NCBI GenBank assembly: GCA_021821425.1
Contig: JAKACL010000011.1
Coordinates: 1 to 19,606 of the forward strand
Source: Pseudomonadota bacterium
Lineage (GTDB): Bacteria > Pseudomonadota > Gammaproteobacteria > Burkholderiales > Thiobacillaceae
DNA length: 19,606 nt
Direction: 5' to 3'
Shown here piece after piece: positions 1-7,769 of this stretch. Numbering within the stretch: the stretch's first letter is position 1; the number at the start of each line of letters is the position of its first letter. Made by a program: the position numbers and the translations under genes. The notes beneath the pieces are model-generated. The model saw nothing but the letters and a program-made list of their open reading frames with translations, did not search any database and had not been told where the DNA came from.

Positions 1-1
1 A

Positions 2-2002
2 CTGAAGCCCGGCGACCCGGTGGTGCATGCGCAGTACGGCGTCGGCCAGTACCTCGGTCTCGTCAACATGGACCTCGGCGATGGCGACACCGAGTTCCTC
101 CAGCTCGAATACGCCAAGGGCGACAAACTCTATGTGCCGGTCGCCAACCTGCACCTGATCTCGCGTTATTCCGGCGCGGGCGAAGGCGCCGCGCCCTTAC
201 ATAAATTAGGCACCGACCAATGGGAGAAGGCGCGCCGCCGCGCCATGCAGGCGGCGCGCGACACCGCGGCCGAACTCTTGAACCTGTATGCGCTGCGCGC
301 GGCGCGTGAGGGCCATGCGTTCAAGTTCTCGCTGCACGACTACGAGGCCTTCGCCGAGGGCTTCGGCTACGAGGAAACGCCCGACCAGGCGGCAGCGATC
401 GCGGCGGTGATGGCCGACATGCAGTCGGGCAAGCCGATGGACCGGCTGGTGTGCGGCGACGTCGGCTTCGGCAAGACCGAGGTCGCCTTGCGCGCCGCCT
501 TCATGGCGGTGATGGGCGGCTACCAGGTGGCGGTGCTGGTGCCGACGACGCTGCTCGCCGAGCAGCATTTCCATAATTTCTCCGACCGTTTTTCCGCCTG
601 GCCGATCAAGCTTGCCGAGCTGTCGCGCTTCCGCAGCCCCAAGGAACAGGCCGCCGCACTGCAGGCGCTGTCGGACGGCAAGCTCGACATCGTCATCGGC
701 ACCCACCGGCTGATCCAGAAGGACGTCAAATTCGCCCGCCTGGGCCTGGTGATCCTCGACGAGGAGCACCGCTTCGGCGTGCGCCAGAAAGAGCAGTTGA
801 AGGCACTGCGCGCCGAAGTCGACGTGCTGACACTCACCGCGACGCCGATCCCGCGCACGCTGGCGATGTCGCTCGAAGGCATCCGCGACTTTTCGGTGAT
901 CGCGACGGCGCCGCAGAAGCGGCTGGCCGTCAAAACCTTCGTCCAGACGTTTTCGAACGGGCTGATCCGCGAGGCGGTGCTCCGCGAACTGAAGCGCGGC
1001 GGCCAGGTGTATTTCCTGCACAACGAGGTCAGCACCATCGAGGCCATGCGCGAGCGGCTGGAAAAGCTGCTGCCGGAAGCGCGCATCCGCGTCGGCCACG
1101 GCCAGCAGGGCGAACGCGAACTGGAACAGGTGATGCGCGATTTCTACCAGCAGCGTTTCGATATCCTCCTGTGCACCACCATCATCGAGACCGGCATCGA
1201 CGTGCCGACCGCCAACACCATCCTGATCAACCGCGCCGACAAGTTCGGACTGGCGCAACTGCATCAGTTGCGTGGCCGCGTCGGGCGCTCGCACCACCAG
1301 GCCTTCGCCTATCTGCTGGTGGAGGAAGACCGCACGCTGACGGCGCAGGCGAAGAAGCGGCTGGAAGCGATCCAGCTGCTGGAAGAGCTGGGCTCGGGTT
1401 TTCATCTGGCGATGCAGGACATGGAAATCCGTGGCGCCGGCGAAGTGCTGGGCGACAAGCAGAGCGGCGAAATCATCGAGGTGGGCTTTTCGCTCTACAA
1501 CGACATGCTGGCCGGGGCGGTGGCGAGCCTGAAGGCCGGCAAGGAGCCGGACATGAGCCAGCCGCTGGGCGTGGTGTCCGAGATCAACCTGCACACGCCG
1601 GCGCTGCTGCCGGTGGACTACTGCCCCGACGTGCACGAGCGACTGGTGTTGTACAAGCGACTGGCCAGCGCGCACGACACCGAGGAATTGGCCCGGCTTC
1701 AGGAAGAGCTGATCGACCGCTTCGGCCATCTGCCCGACCCGGCGCGCGCGCTGCTCGATACCCATCGCCTGCGTCTCGCGGCGAAAGCGCTCGGCATCCT
1801 GAAGGTCGACGCCAGCGGCGAAGCCATCCTGCTGCAGTTCGTTCCACAACCGCCGATCGATCCGGGCCGTATCATCCAGCTGATCCAGACCCGGCGCGAC
1901 ATCAAGCTGGCCGGCGAAAACCGCCTGCGCTGGACGGTGGCTTCGTCCGCGCCCGAGGTCCGTGCGGCCAACGTCATCACTTTTTTCAACCTCTTGAAAT
2001 AG
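2..2002 (+). CDS. mfd: Transcription-repair coupling factor Mfd (5'-truncated by the window)
   Basis: Mfd is a cytoplasmic ATP-driven DNA translocase that removes RNA polymerase stalled at lesions and recruits UvrA. The frame is open from base 2, so only the C-terminal 666 residues are present; the family is usually about 1150 residues. Visible in order: the CarD-like RNA-polymerase interaction domain (HAQYGVGQY, then YVPVANLHLISRY), the RecG-like helicase with Walker A GDVGFGKTE near 455-481, the DEEH box near 755-770, motif III TATPIPRT, motif VI QLRGRVGRS, and the TRG segment GSGFHLAMQDMEIRGAGEVLG. The C-terminal D7-like region follows. The N-terminal UvrB-like half lies upstream of the window. 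The stop is 7 bases before serB, so the two are probably co-transcribed. No disrupted motif is seen. Identification is firm. Confidence 0.97.
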   Translation: MKPGDPVVHAQYGVGQYLGLVNMDLGDGDTEFLQLEYAKGDKLYVPVANLHLISRYSGAGEGAAPLHKLGTDQWEKARRRAMQAARDTAAELLNLYALRAAREGHAFKFSLHDYEAFAEGFGYEETPDQAAAIAAVMADMQSGKPMDRLVCGDVGFGKTEVALRAAFMAVMGGYQVAVLVPTTLLAEQHFHNFSDRFSAWPIKLAELSRFRSPKEQAAALQALSDGKLDIVIGTHRLIQKDVKFARLGLVILDEEHRFGVRQKEQLKALRAEVDVLTLTATPIPRTLAMSLEGIRDFSVIATAPQKRLAVKTFVQTFSNGLIREAVLRELKRGGQVYFLHNEVSTIEAMRERLEKLLPEARIRVGHGQQGERELEQVMRDFYQQRFDILLCTTIIETGIDVPTANTILINRADKFGLAQLHQLRGRVGRSHHQAFAYLLVEEDRTLTAQAKKRLEAIQLLEELGSGFHLAMQDMEIRGAGEVLGDKQSGEIIEVGFSLYNDMLAGAVASLKAGKEPDMSQPLGVVSEINLHTPALLPVDYCPDVHERLVLYKRLASAHDTEELARLQEELIDRFGHLPDPARALLDTHRLRLAAKALGILKVDASGEAILLQFVPQPPIDPGRIIQLIQTRRDIKLAGENRLRWTVASSAPEVRAANVITFFNLLK

Positions 2003-2009
2003 CGCATTC

Positions 2010-2864
2010 ATGAACCTGATCGTGCAGGGCCCCGACGTCCCCACTCCCGACCTGAAGCAGCTCGCCAAGCTGACCTCAGCCACCGCCATCGAGGCAGTGA
2101 CGCCGACCGCCTTCCGCCTGGTGGCGGCCGACGCAGACCAGCGCGATGCGGTCGCCGCCTACTGCGAGGAAAACCGCTTCGACTGCGGCTGGGTGCCTGC
2201 CGAGCGCCGCATCGACGACTTCGGCCTGCTGGTGATGGATATGGACTCGACGCTGATCACCATCGAGTGCATCGACGAGATCGCCGACATGCAGGGGCTG
2301 AAGCCCCAGGTCGCGGCGATTACCGAAGCCGCGATGCGCGGCGAGATCGACTTTGCCGAAAGCCTGCGCCGCCGGGTATCGCTGCTCGAAGGGCTGGATC
2401 AATCCGCGCTGCAGCGAGTCTACGACGAGCGCCTGCAGTTGTCGCCGGGCGCCGAAAGCCTGCTGGCGGCGGTGCGCGCGGCCGGAATCAAGACCCTGCT
2501 GGTGTCGGGCGGTTTCACCTTCTTCACCGAACGCCTGAAGCCCCGCCTGGGGCTGGACTACACCGCCGCCAACACGCTCGAAATCGTCGATGGCAAACTG
2601 ACCGGCCGCGTGCTGGGCGACATCGTCGACGCCCAGGGCAAGGCCGACTGGCTGCAGCGCGTGCGCAGCCAGCTGGGGTTGGCGAAGGACCAGGTCATCG
2701 CGATGGGCGACGGCGCCAACGACCTGAAAATGATGGCCGAGGCCGGCCTCAGCATCGCCTACCGCGCCAAGCCGGTGGTGCGTGCGCAGGCCAGCTACGC
2801 GCTGAACCAGGTGGGGCTGGACGGGGTGGTGCCGCTGCTCGGCGCAGCCCGGCAAAACAGCTAA
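2010..2864 (+). CDS. serB: Phosphoserine phosphatase SerB
   Basis: This 284-residue HAD-superfamily enzyme hydrolyses O-phosphoserine to serine, the last step of serine biosynthesis, in the cytoplasm. HAD motif I is DMDST with nucleophile D77 and acid/base D79. The cap-region substrate Glu lies in the following TIECIDE segment. Motif II is LVSGG (S166), the motif III lysine is K211, and motif IV is GDGANDLK (D234, D238). The first about 70 residues form the ACT-like N-terminal region usual for proteobacterial SerB. The ATG is 7 bases after the mfd stop with only a weak purine stretch in front, so translation may depend on upstream ribosomes. The TAA stop at 2862-2864 is also part of the -35 element of the flgM promoter. 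Function is certain from the motifs. Confidence 0.96.
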   Translation: MNLIVQGPDVPTPDLKQLAKLTSATAIEAVTPTAFRLVAADADQRDAVAAYCEENRFDCGWVPAERRIDDFGLLVMDMDSTLITIECIDEIADMQGLKPQVAAITEAAMRGEIDFAESLRRRVSLLEGLDQSALQRVYDERLQLSPGAESLLAAVRAAGIKTLLVSGGFTFFTERLKPRLGLDYTAANTLEIVDGKLTGRVLGDIVDAQGKADWLQRVRSQLGLAKDQVIAMGDGANDLKMMAEAGLSIAYRAKPVVRAQASYALNQVGLDGVVPLLGAARQNS

Positions 2865-2888
2865 AGATTTAACGGGCTACGCCGATAA
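2862..2888 (+). promoter_or_regulatory. Sigma-28 (FliA) promoter of flgM
   Basis: TAAA at 2862-2865, a 15-base spacer, then GCCGATAA at 2881-2888 match the flagellar sigma-28 consensus TAAA-N15-GCCGATAA at every defined base. The expected start of transcription is near 2895, about 50 bases before the flgM GTG. The -35 box overlaps the serB stop codon. This makes flgM a late (class 3) flagellar gene here and would give the usual FliA-FlgM feedback. The sequence match is seen directly; activity is inferred. Confidence 0.88.
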
Positions 2889-2932
2889 ACCTTTGACTGC
2901 CAAAACAGTCACAAATAATAGACAACTGCGAC

Positions 2933-2946
2933 GAGGACTTCCCGTG
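2933..2946 (+). promoter_or_regulatory. Ribosome binding site deciding the flgM GTG start
   Basis: GAGGA at 2933-2937 lies 6 bases before GTG 2944. The in-frame upstream TTG at 2893 falls at or before the predicted sigma-28 transcript start and has no ribosome binding site, which supports the GTG. Confidence 0.7.
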
Positions 2947-3252
2947 AAAATCGACAAGCGCATCACCCCGCCCGCCGCCTCCAAAGTTTCCGCCACCAAG
3001 GGCAAGGGCGGAGGCAAGGCCCCTGCCGCCAGCGCCGGCGGCAGCGATTCGCTGACGCTGACCGAATCGAGCACCCGCGTCCGCTCGCTGGAAGCCGAGC
3101 TCGCCTCGGTCGACGTCACCAATCTGGGCAAGGTGGAATCGGTCAAGGCCGCGCTCGCCGACGGCAGCTTCAGCGTGGACGCCGAAGTGGTGGCCGACCG
3201 CCTGATCGACCACACCAAGGAAACCCTGCGCAAGCGGCCGCGCAAGAAGTAA
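2944..3252 (+). CDS. flgM: Anti-sigma-28 factor FlgM
   Basis: FlgM binds and inhibits sigma-28 (FliA) until the flagellar hook is finished, then is exported through the flagellar secretion channel. The 102-residue product begins (M)KIDKRITPP, the usual FlgM opening. It has a low-complexity Ala/Gly/Lys/Ser middle, as expected of the disordered N-terminal half. The conserved sigma-binding C-terminal region follows, including NLGKVESVKAALADGSFSVD and then AEVVADRLI. The C-terminus is strongly basic (RKRPRKK). The GTG start is chosen because of a GAGGA site 6 bases upstream and the preceding sigma-28 promoter. In many proteobacteria flgM lies between flgA and flgN; neither is beside it here, so it is an orphan copy behind serB. 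A terminator follows 15 bases after the stop. Identification rests on the C-terminal motif, length and promoter. Confidence 0.9.
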   Translation: MKIDKRITPPAASKVSATKGKGGGKAPAASAGGSDSLTLTESSTRVRSLEAELASVDVTNLGKVESVKAALADGSFSVDAEVVADRLIDHTKETLRKRPRKK

Positions 3253-3267
3253 GGCGGCCACGACACG

Positions 3268-3302
3268 AAAGCCCGCGGCGCAACCGCGGGCTTTTGTTTT
3301 TT
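3268..3302 (+). terminator. Intrinsic terminator after flgM
   Basis: The stem AAAGCCCGCGG (3268-3278) pairs perfectly with CCGCGGGCTTT (3284-3294) around a 5-base loop, followed by a T-rich run to about 3302. It closes the mfd-serB-flgM unit and insulates the next gene. Confidence 0.92.
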
Positions 3303-3346
3303 GGCTGGCTTAGAATCAGAGTTTGAGTGTCCCGACCGAGGTCCAC

Positions 3347-3556
3347 ATGAACGAAATTATATTGCCCGTGACCGGCATGACCTGTGGCGGCTGCGTCAAC
3401 AGCGTGCAGCGGGTGTTGGCCGCCGTGCCCGGGGTGCAGACTGTCGAGGTGACGCTGCAGCCCGGCCAGGCCCGCGTGGTCTACGACGCTGCCCGCACCG
3501 ATCGCGCGACGCTGGTGCAGGCGGTTGTCGGCGCCGGGTTCGGCGTGCAGGACTAG
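3347..3556 (+). CDS. Small HMA-domain metal chaperone (CopZ-like)
   Basis: This 69-residue protein is a single heavy-metal-associated domain, with the beta-alpha-beta-beta-alpha-beta length typical of copper chaperones. The metal-binding loop GMTCGGC is at residues 10-16 with cysteines C13 and C16. It probably carries Cu(I) in the cytoplasm to a P-type ATPase or regulator, but no copA or cueR lies in the window. The start is ATG 3347, preceded by CCGAGGT at 3336-3342; a TTG 24 bases upstream is in frame but less likely. It stands alone between the flgM terminator and a convergent gene whose stop is 22 bases away. Zn or another soft metal is possible; copper is the family default. Confidence 0.85.
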   Translation: MNEIILPVTGMTCGGCVNSVQRVLAAVPGVQTVEVTLQPGQARVVYDAARTDRATLVQAVVGAGFGVQD

Positions 3557-3578
3557 GGTTGCGCGCGCGCCGCGCGGC

Positions 3579-5663
3579 TCAGGACTGTCCGCACAACGTT
3601 TCCAGCGATTCGGGCGCATGCAGCCCGTTGCCCTGCGCATAGTCCACGCCGATCTGGCGCAGCATCGCCAGCGTCGCATCCGACTCGACGTATTCGGCCA
3701 CGGTCTTCAGTCCCATCTGGTGGCCGATGCGATGAATCGCCTCGACCATCGCGCGGTCGATCGCATTGGTCGCGATGTCGCGCACGAAGGCGCCGTCGAT
3801 CTTCAGATAATCCACTTTCAGGTTCTTCAGGTAGGTGAAGGACGACAGGCCGCTGCCGAAATCGTCCAGCGCGAAGCGGCAGCCGAACTCGCGCATCGCC
3901 CCGATGAATTCGTTGACGACGGCGAGGTTGCCAATGGCCGCCGTCTCGGTGATCTCGAAGCACAGGTGTGGCCCCAGGTCGGGGTTCTCGCGCAGACTCG
4001 TCAGCAGCATGCGGCGGAACGCCGGATCCTTCAGCGACGCACCCGACAGGTTGACCGCAAACAGGCATTGCTGCTCGCGTCCGGCCGCCAGATAACGCTG
4101 GCATAGGTGCAGGGTCTCGCCGATCACCCAGCTGTCGATGGCGGGCATGATGAAATAGCGCTCGGCCGCGGGAATAAAGGCCATCGGCAAGATCTCGCTG
4201 CCGTCGTCGTCCACCATGCGCAGCAACAGCTCGACATGGCGGAACGGTTCCACGGCGCCGTCGGTGCGGCGGATTTCCTGCCACGACAGGCGTAGACGCT
4301 GCTCTTCCAGCGCCCGCTGGATGCGCTCCACCCACTGCATCTCGCCACGGTGGCGCACCAGATCGTGATCGCGGCTCTCGTAGACGTGAATCTGGTTGCG
4401 CCCGTGGTCCTTGGCCACATAGCACGCGGCATCCGCGGCCGACAGCAGGTTGGCTGTAGTGCCGCTGTCGCGGTTGATCGCCACCAACCCGACGCTCATG
4501 CCCACCGCAAAAATGCGGTCGCCCCACTTGAAGCGAAAGCGCTGCACCTCGGCGCGGAAGGAATCCGCCACTTCCAGCGCGTCAGCCGGCGTGCAGTTCT
4601 CCAGCAGCAGGGCGAATTCGTCGCCGCCCAGACGGGCCAGCGTGTCGCGTTCGCGCAGATTGCCTTTCAGCAGCAGGGCCAGCTGCCGCAGCAACTCGTC
4701 GCCTGCCGCGTGGCCGCAGGTGTCGTTGATCACCTTGAACTGGTCGAGGTCCATGTAGCACAGCGCATGCTCGCGCCCCTGCTGCAGCGACGACAACAGC
4801 ATGCGCTCGAGCCGCTGCTCGAACTCGCGGCGGTTGATCAGCCCGGTCAGCCCGTCGTGGCTGGCCTGATACACCAGGCGCGCGGTGGCCTGGTCGATCT
4901 TTTCCTGCATCTGGTCCTGCATGGTCTGCAAATGCGAGGCCATGTGATTGACGCCGCGCTGCAGCATGCCCAGTTCGGCTTCGCCCGTCTGCGCCACCCG
5001 TTCATCCAGATGCCCCTCGCCGATCCGGCTCACCGTATGCGTCAGCGCCAAAATCGGCCGCGTGATCTGGCGCCCGATTCGCCATGCAAAATAGAAGCTG
5101 ACGCAAAGGCCGGCCAGCAGGATGACCAGACTGCGCACGATGGCGTCCCGCTGGCTCCGGATGGTGGCGCTGCGCGACACGTCCAGCCCGACCCAGCCCA
5201 GCAGCCGGGCCGACGCGGCCGGCTGCGCGGAAACCGCCTGAAAATCATCCACCGCCACTTCAGTCTGGGTGATCGGTGCAAAGTACACCAGACGGTCGGG
5301 ATACTCGACCTGATGAATGCGGTCGCCCGGCAGGCGCGTACGCAGGTCACCGTTCCAGGCGCTGAGACCCACCTGTGCCAGCACCTGGCCGCTGCCTGTA
5401 AACACCGCCACGCCGCGGATGTCGGGCTCGATGGCGGCTTTTTCGAGCAGCGTCTGCAACACCTCGAAGTTGCCCGACACCACGCCGTATTCGGCGGCGG
5501 GCGCCAGCTGCCGGGCGATCGCCACCGAGCGTGTGCGAAGCGACTGGTCGAGGTCGTCGATTTTTGCGGTGATCAGCTGGAACAGCAGCAGCACGCCGAT
5601 GATCGCCACCGGCACCACCGCCAGTCCGACCACGCGTCCGCGTATTCCCAATGAAGTCATCAT
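3579..5663 (-). CDS. Membrane HAMP-GGDEF-EAL cyclic-di-GMP enzyme
   Basis: The 694-residue inner-membrane protein makes and/or degrades cyclic di-GMP. In order: TM1 (about 11-33), a periplasmic sensor region (about 34-176, resembling the input domain of BarA-type kinases, a tentative match), TM2 (about 177-194), HAMP (about 195-247), GGDEF (about 265-430) and EAL (about 440-690). GGDEF is intact at 346-350, with an inhibitory-site RxxD at 337-340 exactly five residues before it. The EAL domain keeps the signature Glu (E478, reading ELL), N538, E570/E573 (FEITET), D600-D601 (DDFGSG), K621, E657 and Q677, so both activities look possible. The ATG overlaps the stop of the upstream binding-protein gene by one base (TGATG), implying translational coupling and a shared signal. 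The net direction of activity cannot be read from sequence. Confidence 0.93.
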   Translation of the reverse strand: MMTSLGIRGRVVGLAVVPVAIIGVLLLFQLITAKIDDLDQSLRTRSVAIARQLAPAAEYGVVSGNFEVLQTLLEKAAIEPDIRGVAVFTGSGQVLAQVGLSAWNGDLRTRLPGDRIHQVEYPDRLVYFAPITQTEVAVDDFQAVSAQPAASARLLGWVGLDVSRSATIRSQRDAIVRSLVILLAGLCVSFYFAWRIGRQITRPILALTHTVSRIGEGHLDERVAQTGEAELGMLQRGVNHMASHLQTMQDQMQEKIDQATARLVYQASHDGLTGLINRREFEQRLERMLLSSLQQGREHALCYMDLDQFKVINDTCGHAAGDELLRQLALLLKGNLRERDTLARLGGDEFALLLENCTPADALEVADSFRAEVQRFRFKWGDRIFAVGMSVGLVAINRDSGTTANLLSAADAACYVAKDHGRNQIHVYESRDHDLVRHRGEMQWVERIQRALEEQRLRLSWQEIRRTDGAVEPFRHVELLLRMVDDDGSEILPMAFIPAAERYFIMPAIDSWVIGETLHLCQRYLAAGREQQCLFAVNLSGASLKDPAFRRMLLTSLRENPDLGPHLCFEITETAAIGNLAVVNEFIGAMREFGCRFALDDFGSGLSSFTYLKNLKVDYLKIDGAFVRDIATNAIDRAMVEAIHRIGHQMGLKTVAEYVESDATLAMLRQIGVDYAQGNGLHAPESLETLCGQS

Positions 5664-6613
5664 CAGCGCCCGCCTCCCAATTGTTTTTCCAGCACGCTTT
5701 CCGGCGGCAAGACGAAGCCGAGCGAGCGCGCCACCTGTTCGTTGATCGAGACATCGAAATACGCGGGGTGGGCAGGCAGCGGCAGACGCAGCGATCCGGC
5801 AGCCAAGGCCTGGTTAATCCATTCGCCGGCTTGCCGACCGATTTGCGCGGGGCTGGAATGCAGCGACAGCAGCGCACCCGCCCGCGTCAGCGAACGCGAA
5901 TAGCCGAGCACCGGCACGCGGTAGCGGTAGGACGTGAGGAACAGGCTTTGCGCGGTATTGCGGTTGAACACCTGCGGATCGGGCACCGCCAGCAGCAGGT
6001 CGGCACTCGCCAGAATCTGCTCAAGCGGGCCGATCAGGCGCGTATCCGGCTGCAGCTCCTGCCATACCAGGCCGAGCCGCTGCGTCCGCAATGCATCGTC
6101 CAGTTCGTTCAGCATCAACGGCTGCCCCGCGCCGGTCAGCACACCCACCCGCTGCGCGTCGGGAAAGGCCAGGCGGACCAGGTGTGCCTGCCGCTCGGGC
6201 GGCTGATCGAGAAAAATGGCCGATGCGATACGGCGGCCGCTGTCGCTCAAACGGTTGCGGCCACCGCCGACATACCAGCTCTGCGGCACCAGGACCGCAA
6301 GCACCGGCGTGCGCAACGGCTGCACGGCCAGGGACTCGGCGGCCCGCACGCCCACCGCCACCGTCAGCCGCGATTCGCTCAGCGCGGCGGCGGCCAGGCC
6401 CACGGCATAGGCTTGCTGCACCGCGTGGCCGCGCTCGGCCAGATGGGCCCGCACGACCTGGTAGACCTCCTGATACGGCGCCGAGTCCTCGCTCAACACC
6501 ACCGCCACCTGTTCGGCAAGCGCCTGCCCACCCATCGCCAGGCAGGCGAACGTCAAGCCCCATCGCACCAGCCTGTGCAGTGGGCTGCCTGCGAGCGACC
6601 GTCCTGCCGTCAA
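5663..6613 (-). CDS. Periplasmic ABC_sub_bind-type binding protein
   Basis: This 316-residue (or 301-residue) exported protein resembles the ABC_sub_bind/TrpX-like family. It has a signal peptide whose hydrophobic core is WGLTFACLAMGGQALA, then two alternating alpha/beta lobes (AVAVGVRAAESLA, DAQRVGVLTGAGQPL, YRVPVLGYS) and the family-like ending INEQVARSLGFVLPPE. No permease or ATPase gene is adjacent. Instead the next gene, overlapping by one base, is a HAMP-GGDEF-EAL sensor, so it is more likely a ligand receptor for that enzyme than an importer part. The start chosen is TTG 6613, which overlaps the dnaQ stop (TTGA) and has GGAGG four bases upstream (6618-6622). The alternative GTG 6568 gives a shorter, also good, signal peptide but has a poor ribosome binding site. 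The ligand is unknown. Confidence 0.82.
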   Translation of the reverse strand: MTAGRSLAGSPLHRLVRWGLTFACLAMGGQALAEQVAVVLSEDSAPYQEVYQVVRAHLAERGHAVQQAYAVGLAAAALSESRLTVAVGVRAAESLAVQPLRTPVLAVLVPQSWYVGGGRNRLSDSGRRIASAIFLDQPPERQAHLVRLAFPDAQRVGVLTGAGQPLMLNELDDALRTQRLGLVWQELQPDTRLIGPLEQILASADLLLAVPDPQVFNRNTAQSLFLTSYRYRVPVLGYSRSLTRAGALLSLHSSPAQIGRQAGEWINQALAAGSLRLPLPAHPAYFDVSINEQVARSLGFVLPPESVLEKQLGGGR

Positions 6614-7314
6614 ACCGCCTCCGGTCCCGCGCTCCACAGGCAGGCCCCCTGGGACTCGCGGGCGATCGCCTCGAGCAGGTCCGCATGCGCCGCCTGCTCC
6701 GCGGCCGAGGCCAGAAGCAGGATGGGGCTGGGGCGGGCGCGCGCAGCCGTCTGGGCGGCGCCGGCGCTGCGCGTCTCCAAGCCGATCGACAGGCTTTCCT
6801 GCCCGCGCGTCAATGCCAGATATACGGCCGCCAGCAGTTCGCAGTCGAGCAGCGCGCCGTGCAGCGTGCGCGCTGCGTTGTCGACGCCATAGTGCTTGCA
6901 CAGCGCGTCCAGGTTGTTGCGCTGGCCGGGACGCAGCGCCTTGGCCATCGCCAGCGTATCGGTCACGCCGTCGCACCAGGTCGGCAGCGGCGCCATGTCG
7001 AGCAGGCGCAGCTCCATGTTGAGAAAACCGACGTCGAACGGCGCGTTGTGGATGATCAGTTCGGCGCCCTGGATGAAATCGACGAATTCCTGCGCGATGT
7101 CGGCAAAGCGCGGCTTGTCCGCGAGGAATTCGGGCGTGATGCCGTGCACCTGCATCGCCCCGGCGTCGATGTCGCGATCCGGGTTCACATAGCGGTGAAG
7201 ATGGTTGCCGGTGAGCCGACGGTTGACCATTTCCACCGCCGCCACTTCGATGACGCGATGGCCCTGGTTGGGATCGAGGCCGGTGGTTTCGGTATCGAGG
7301 ATGATTTGCCGCAT
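6610..7314 (-). CDS. dnaQ: DNA polymerase III epsilon subunit (3'-5' proofreading exonuclease)
   Basis: DnaQ is the editing exonuclease of the replicative polymerase. The 234-residue protein (E. coli 243) carries Exo I DTETTG (D7, E9), Exo II HNAPFD (D94) and Exo III HGALLD (H152, D157), the complete DEDDh set with the same H-to-D spacing as E. coli. After the nuclease core, QESLSI at about 172-177 is a plausible sliding-clamp binding motif at the place of the E. coli QTSMAF. The C-terminal tail would bind the alpha subunit. ATG 7314 gives the canonical MRQIILDTETTG start and lies 5 bases after the rnhA stop. In E. coli rnhA and dnaQ are divergent; here they run in the same direction in a tight cluster. 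Confidence 0.96.
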   Translation of the reverse strand: MRQIILDTETTGLDPNQGHRVIEVAAVEMVNRRLTGNHLHRYVNPDRDIDAGAMQVHGITPEFLADKPRFADIAQEFVDFIQGAELIIHNAPFDVGFLNMELRLLDMAPLPTWCDGVTDTLAMAKALRPGQRNNLDALCKHYGVDNAARTLHGALLDCELLAAVYLALTRGQESLSIGLETRSAGAAQTAARARPSPILLLASAAEQAAHADLLEAIARESQGACLWSAGPEAV

Positions 7315-7319
7315 GGTCT

Positions 7320-7769
7320 TTATCCGTGTTGAAGCGCCTGCAGCACGCCCTGGTTGGCGAGTTCGTCGGCGCGTTCGTTTTCGGGATGGCCGGCGTGGCC
7401 GCGCACCCATTTCCATTCGATGCGGTGCAGCTGGGCAAGCGCATCCAGCTGCAGCCACAGGTCCTGGTTCTTGACCGGCTTGCCGTCGGCGGTGCGCCAG
7501 TTGCGCCGCTTCCAGCCGGCCATCCATTCGCTGATGCCTTTTTGCACATACTGCGAATCGGTGTGGACCTCGACGGTGGACGGACGTTTCAGCGATTCCA
7601 GCGCGCGGATCACCGCAGTCATTTCCATGCGGTTGTTGGTGGTGTCGGCCTCGCCGCCGCAGATTTCCTTGCGGTGGCCGCCCGCCACCAGGAGCGCGCC
7701 CCAGCCGCCGACGCCCGGATTGCCCTTGCAGGCGCCATCGCTGTAGATGTAGACGGTGTCAGCGCTCAC
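7320..7769 (-). CDS. rnhA: Ribonuclease HI
   Basis: RNase HI cuts the RNA strand of RNA-DNA hybrids (R-loops, primers). At 149 residues it is close to E. coli (155). All four catalytic acids are present at D11, E49, D71 and D135, with H125 on the flexible loop, each one position later than in E. coli. The basic handle helix ([17 protein letters not shown]) is present, so this is the handle-containing type. Translation starts at GTG 7769, which overlaps the end of the upstream methyltransferase by 11 bases; the dnaQ ATG follows 5 bases after the stop. Confidence 0.97.
   Translation of the reverse strand: MSADTVYIYSDGACKGNPGVGGWGALLVAGGHRKEICGGEADTTNNRMEMTAVIRALESLKRPSTVEVHTDSQYVQKGISEWMAGWKRRNWRTADGKPVKNQDLWLQLDALAQLHRIEWKWVRGHAGHPENERADELANQGVLQALQHG

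Noticed and set aside
206..2089. Long minus-strand open frame opposite mfd
   Set aside because: Composition is typical of antisense GC-rich DNA and no domain is recognisable; mfd on the plus strand explains the region.
2893..2943. Upstream in-frame TTG extension of flgM
   Set aside because: It lies at the predicted sigma-28 transcript start, has no ribosome binding site, and adds residues not typical of FlgM; GTG 2944 with GAGGA fits better.
3294..3316. A sigma-70 promoter for the HMA gene (TTGTTT and TAGAAT)
   Set aside because: The spacing is only 11 bases, too short for a working promoter; the TTGTTT is part of the terminator T-run.
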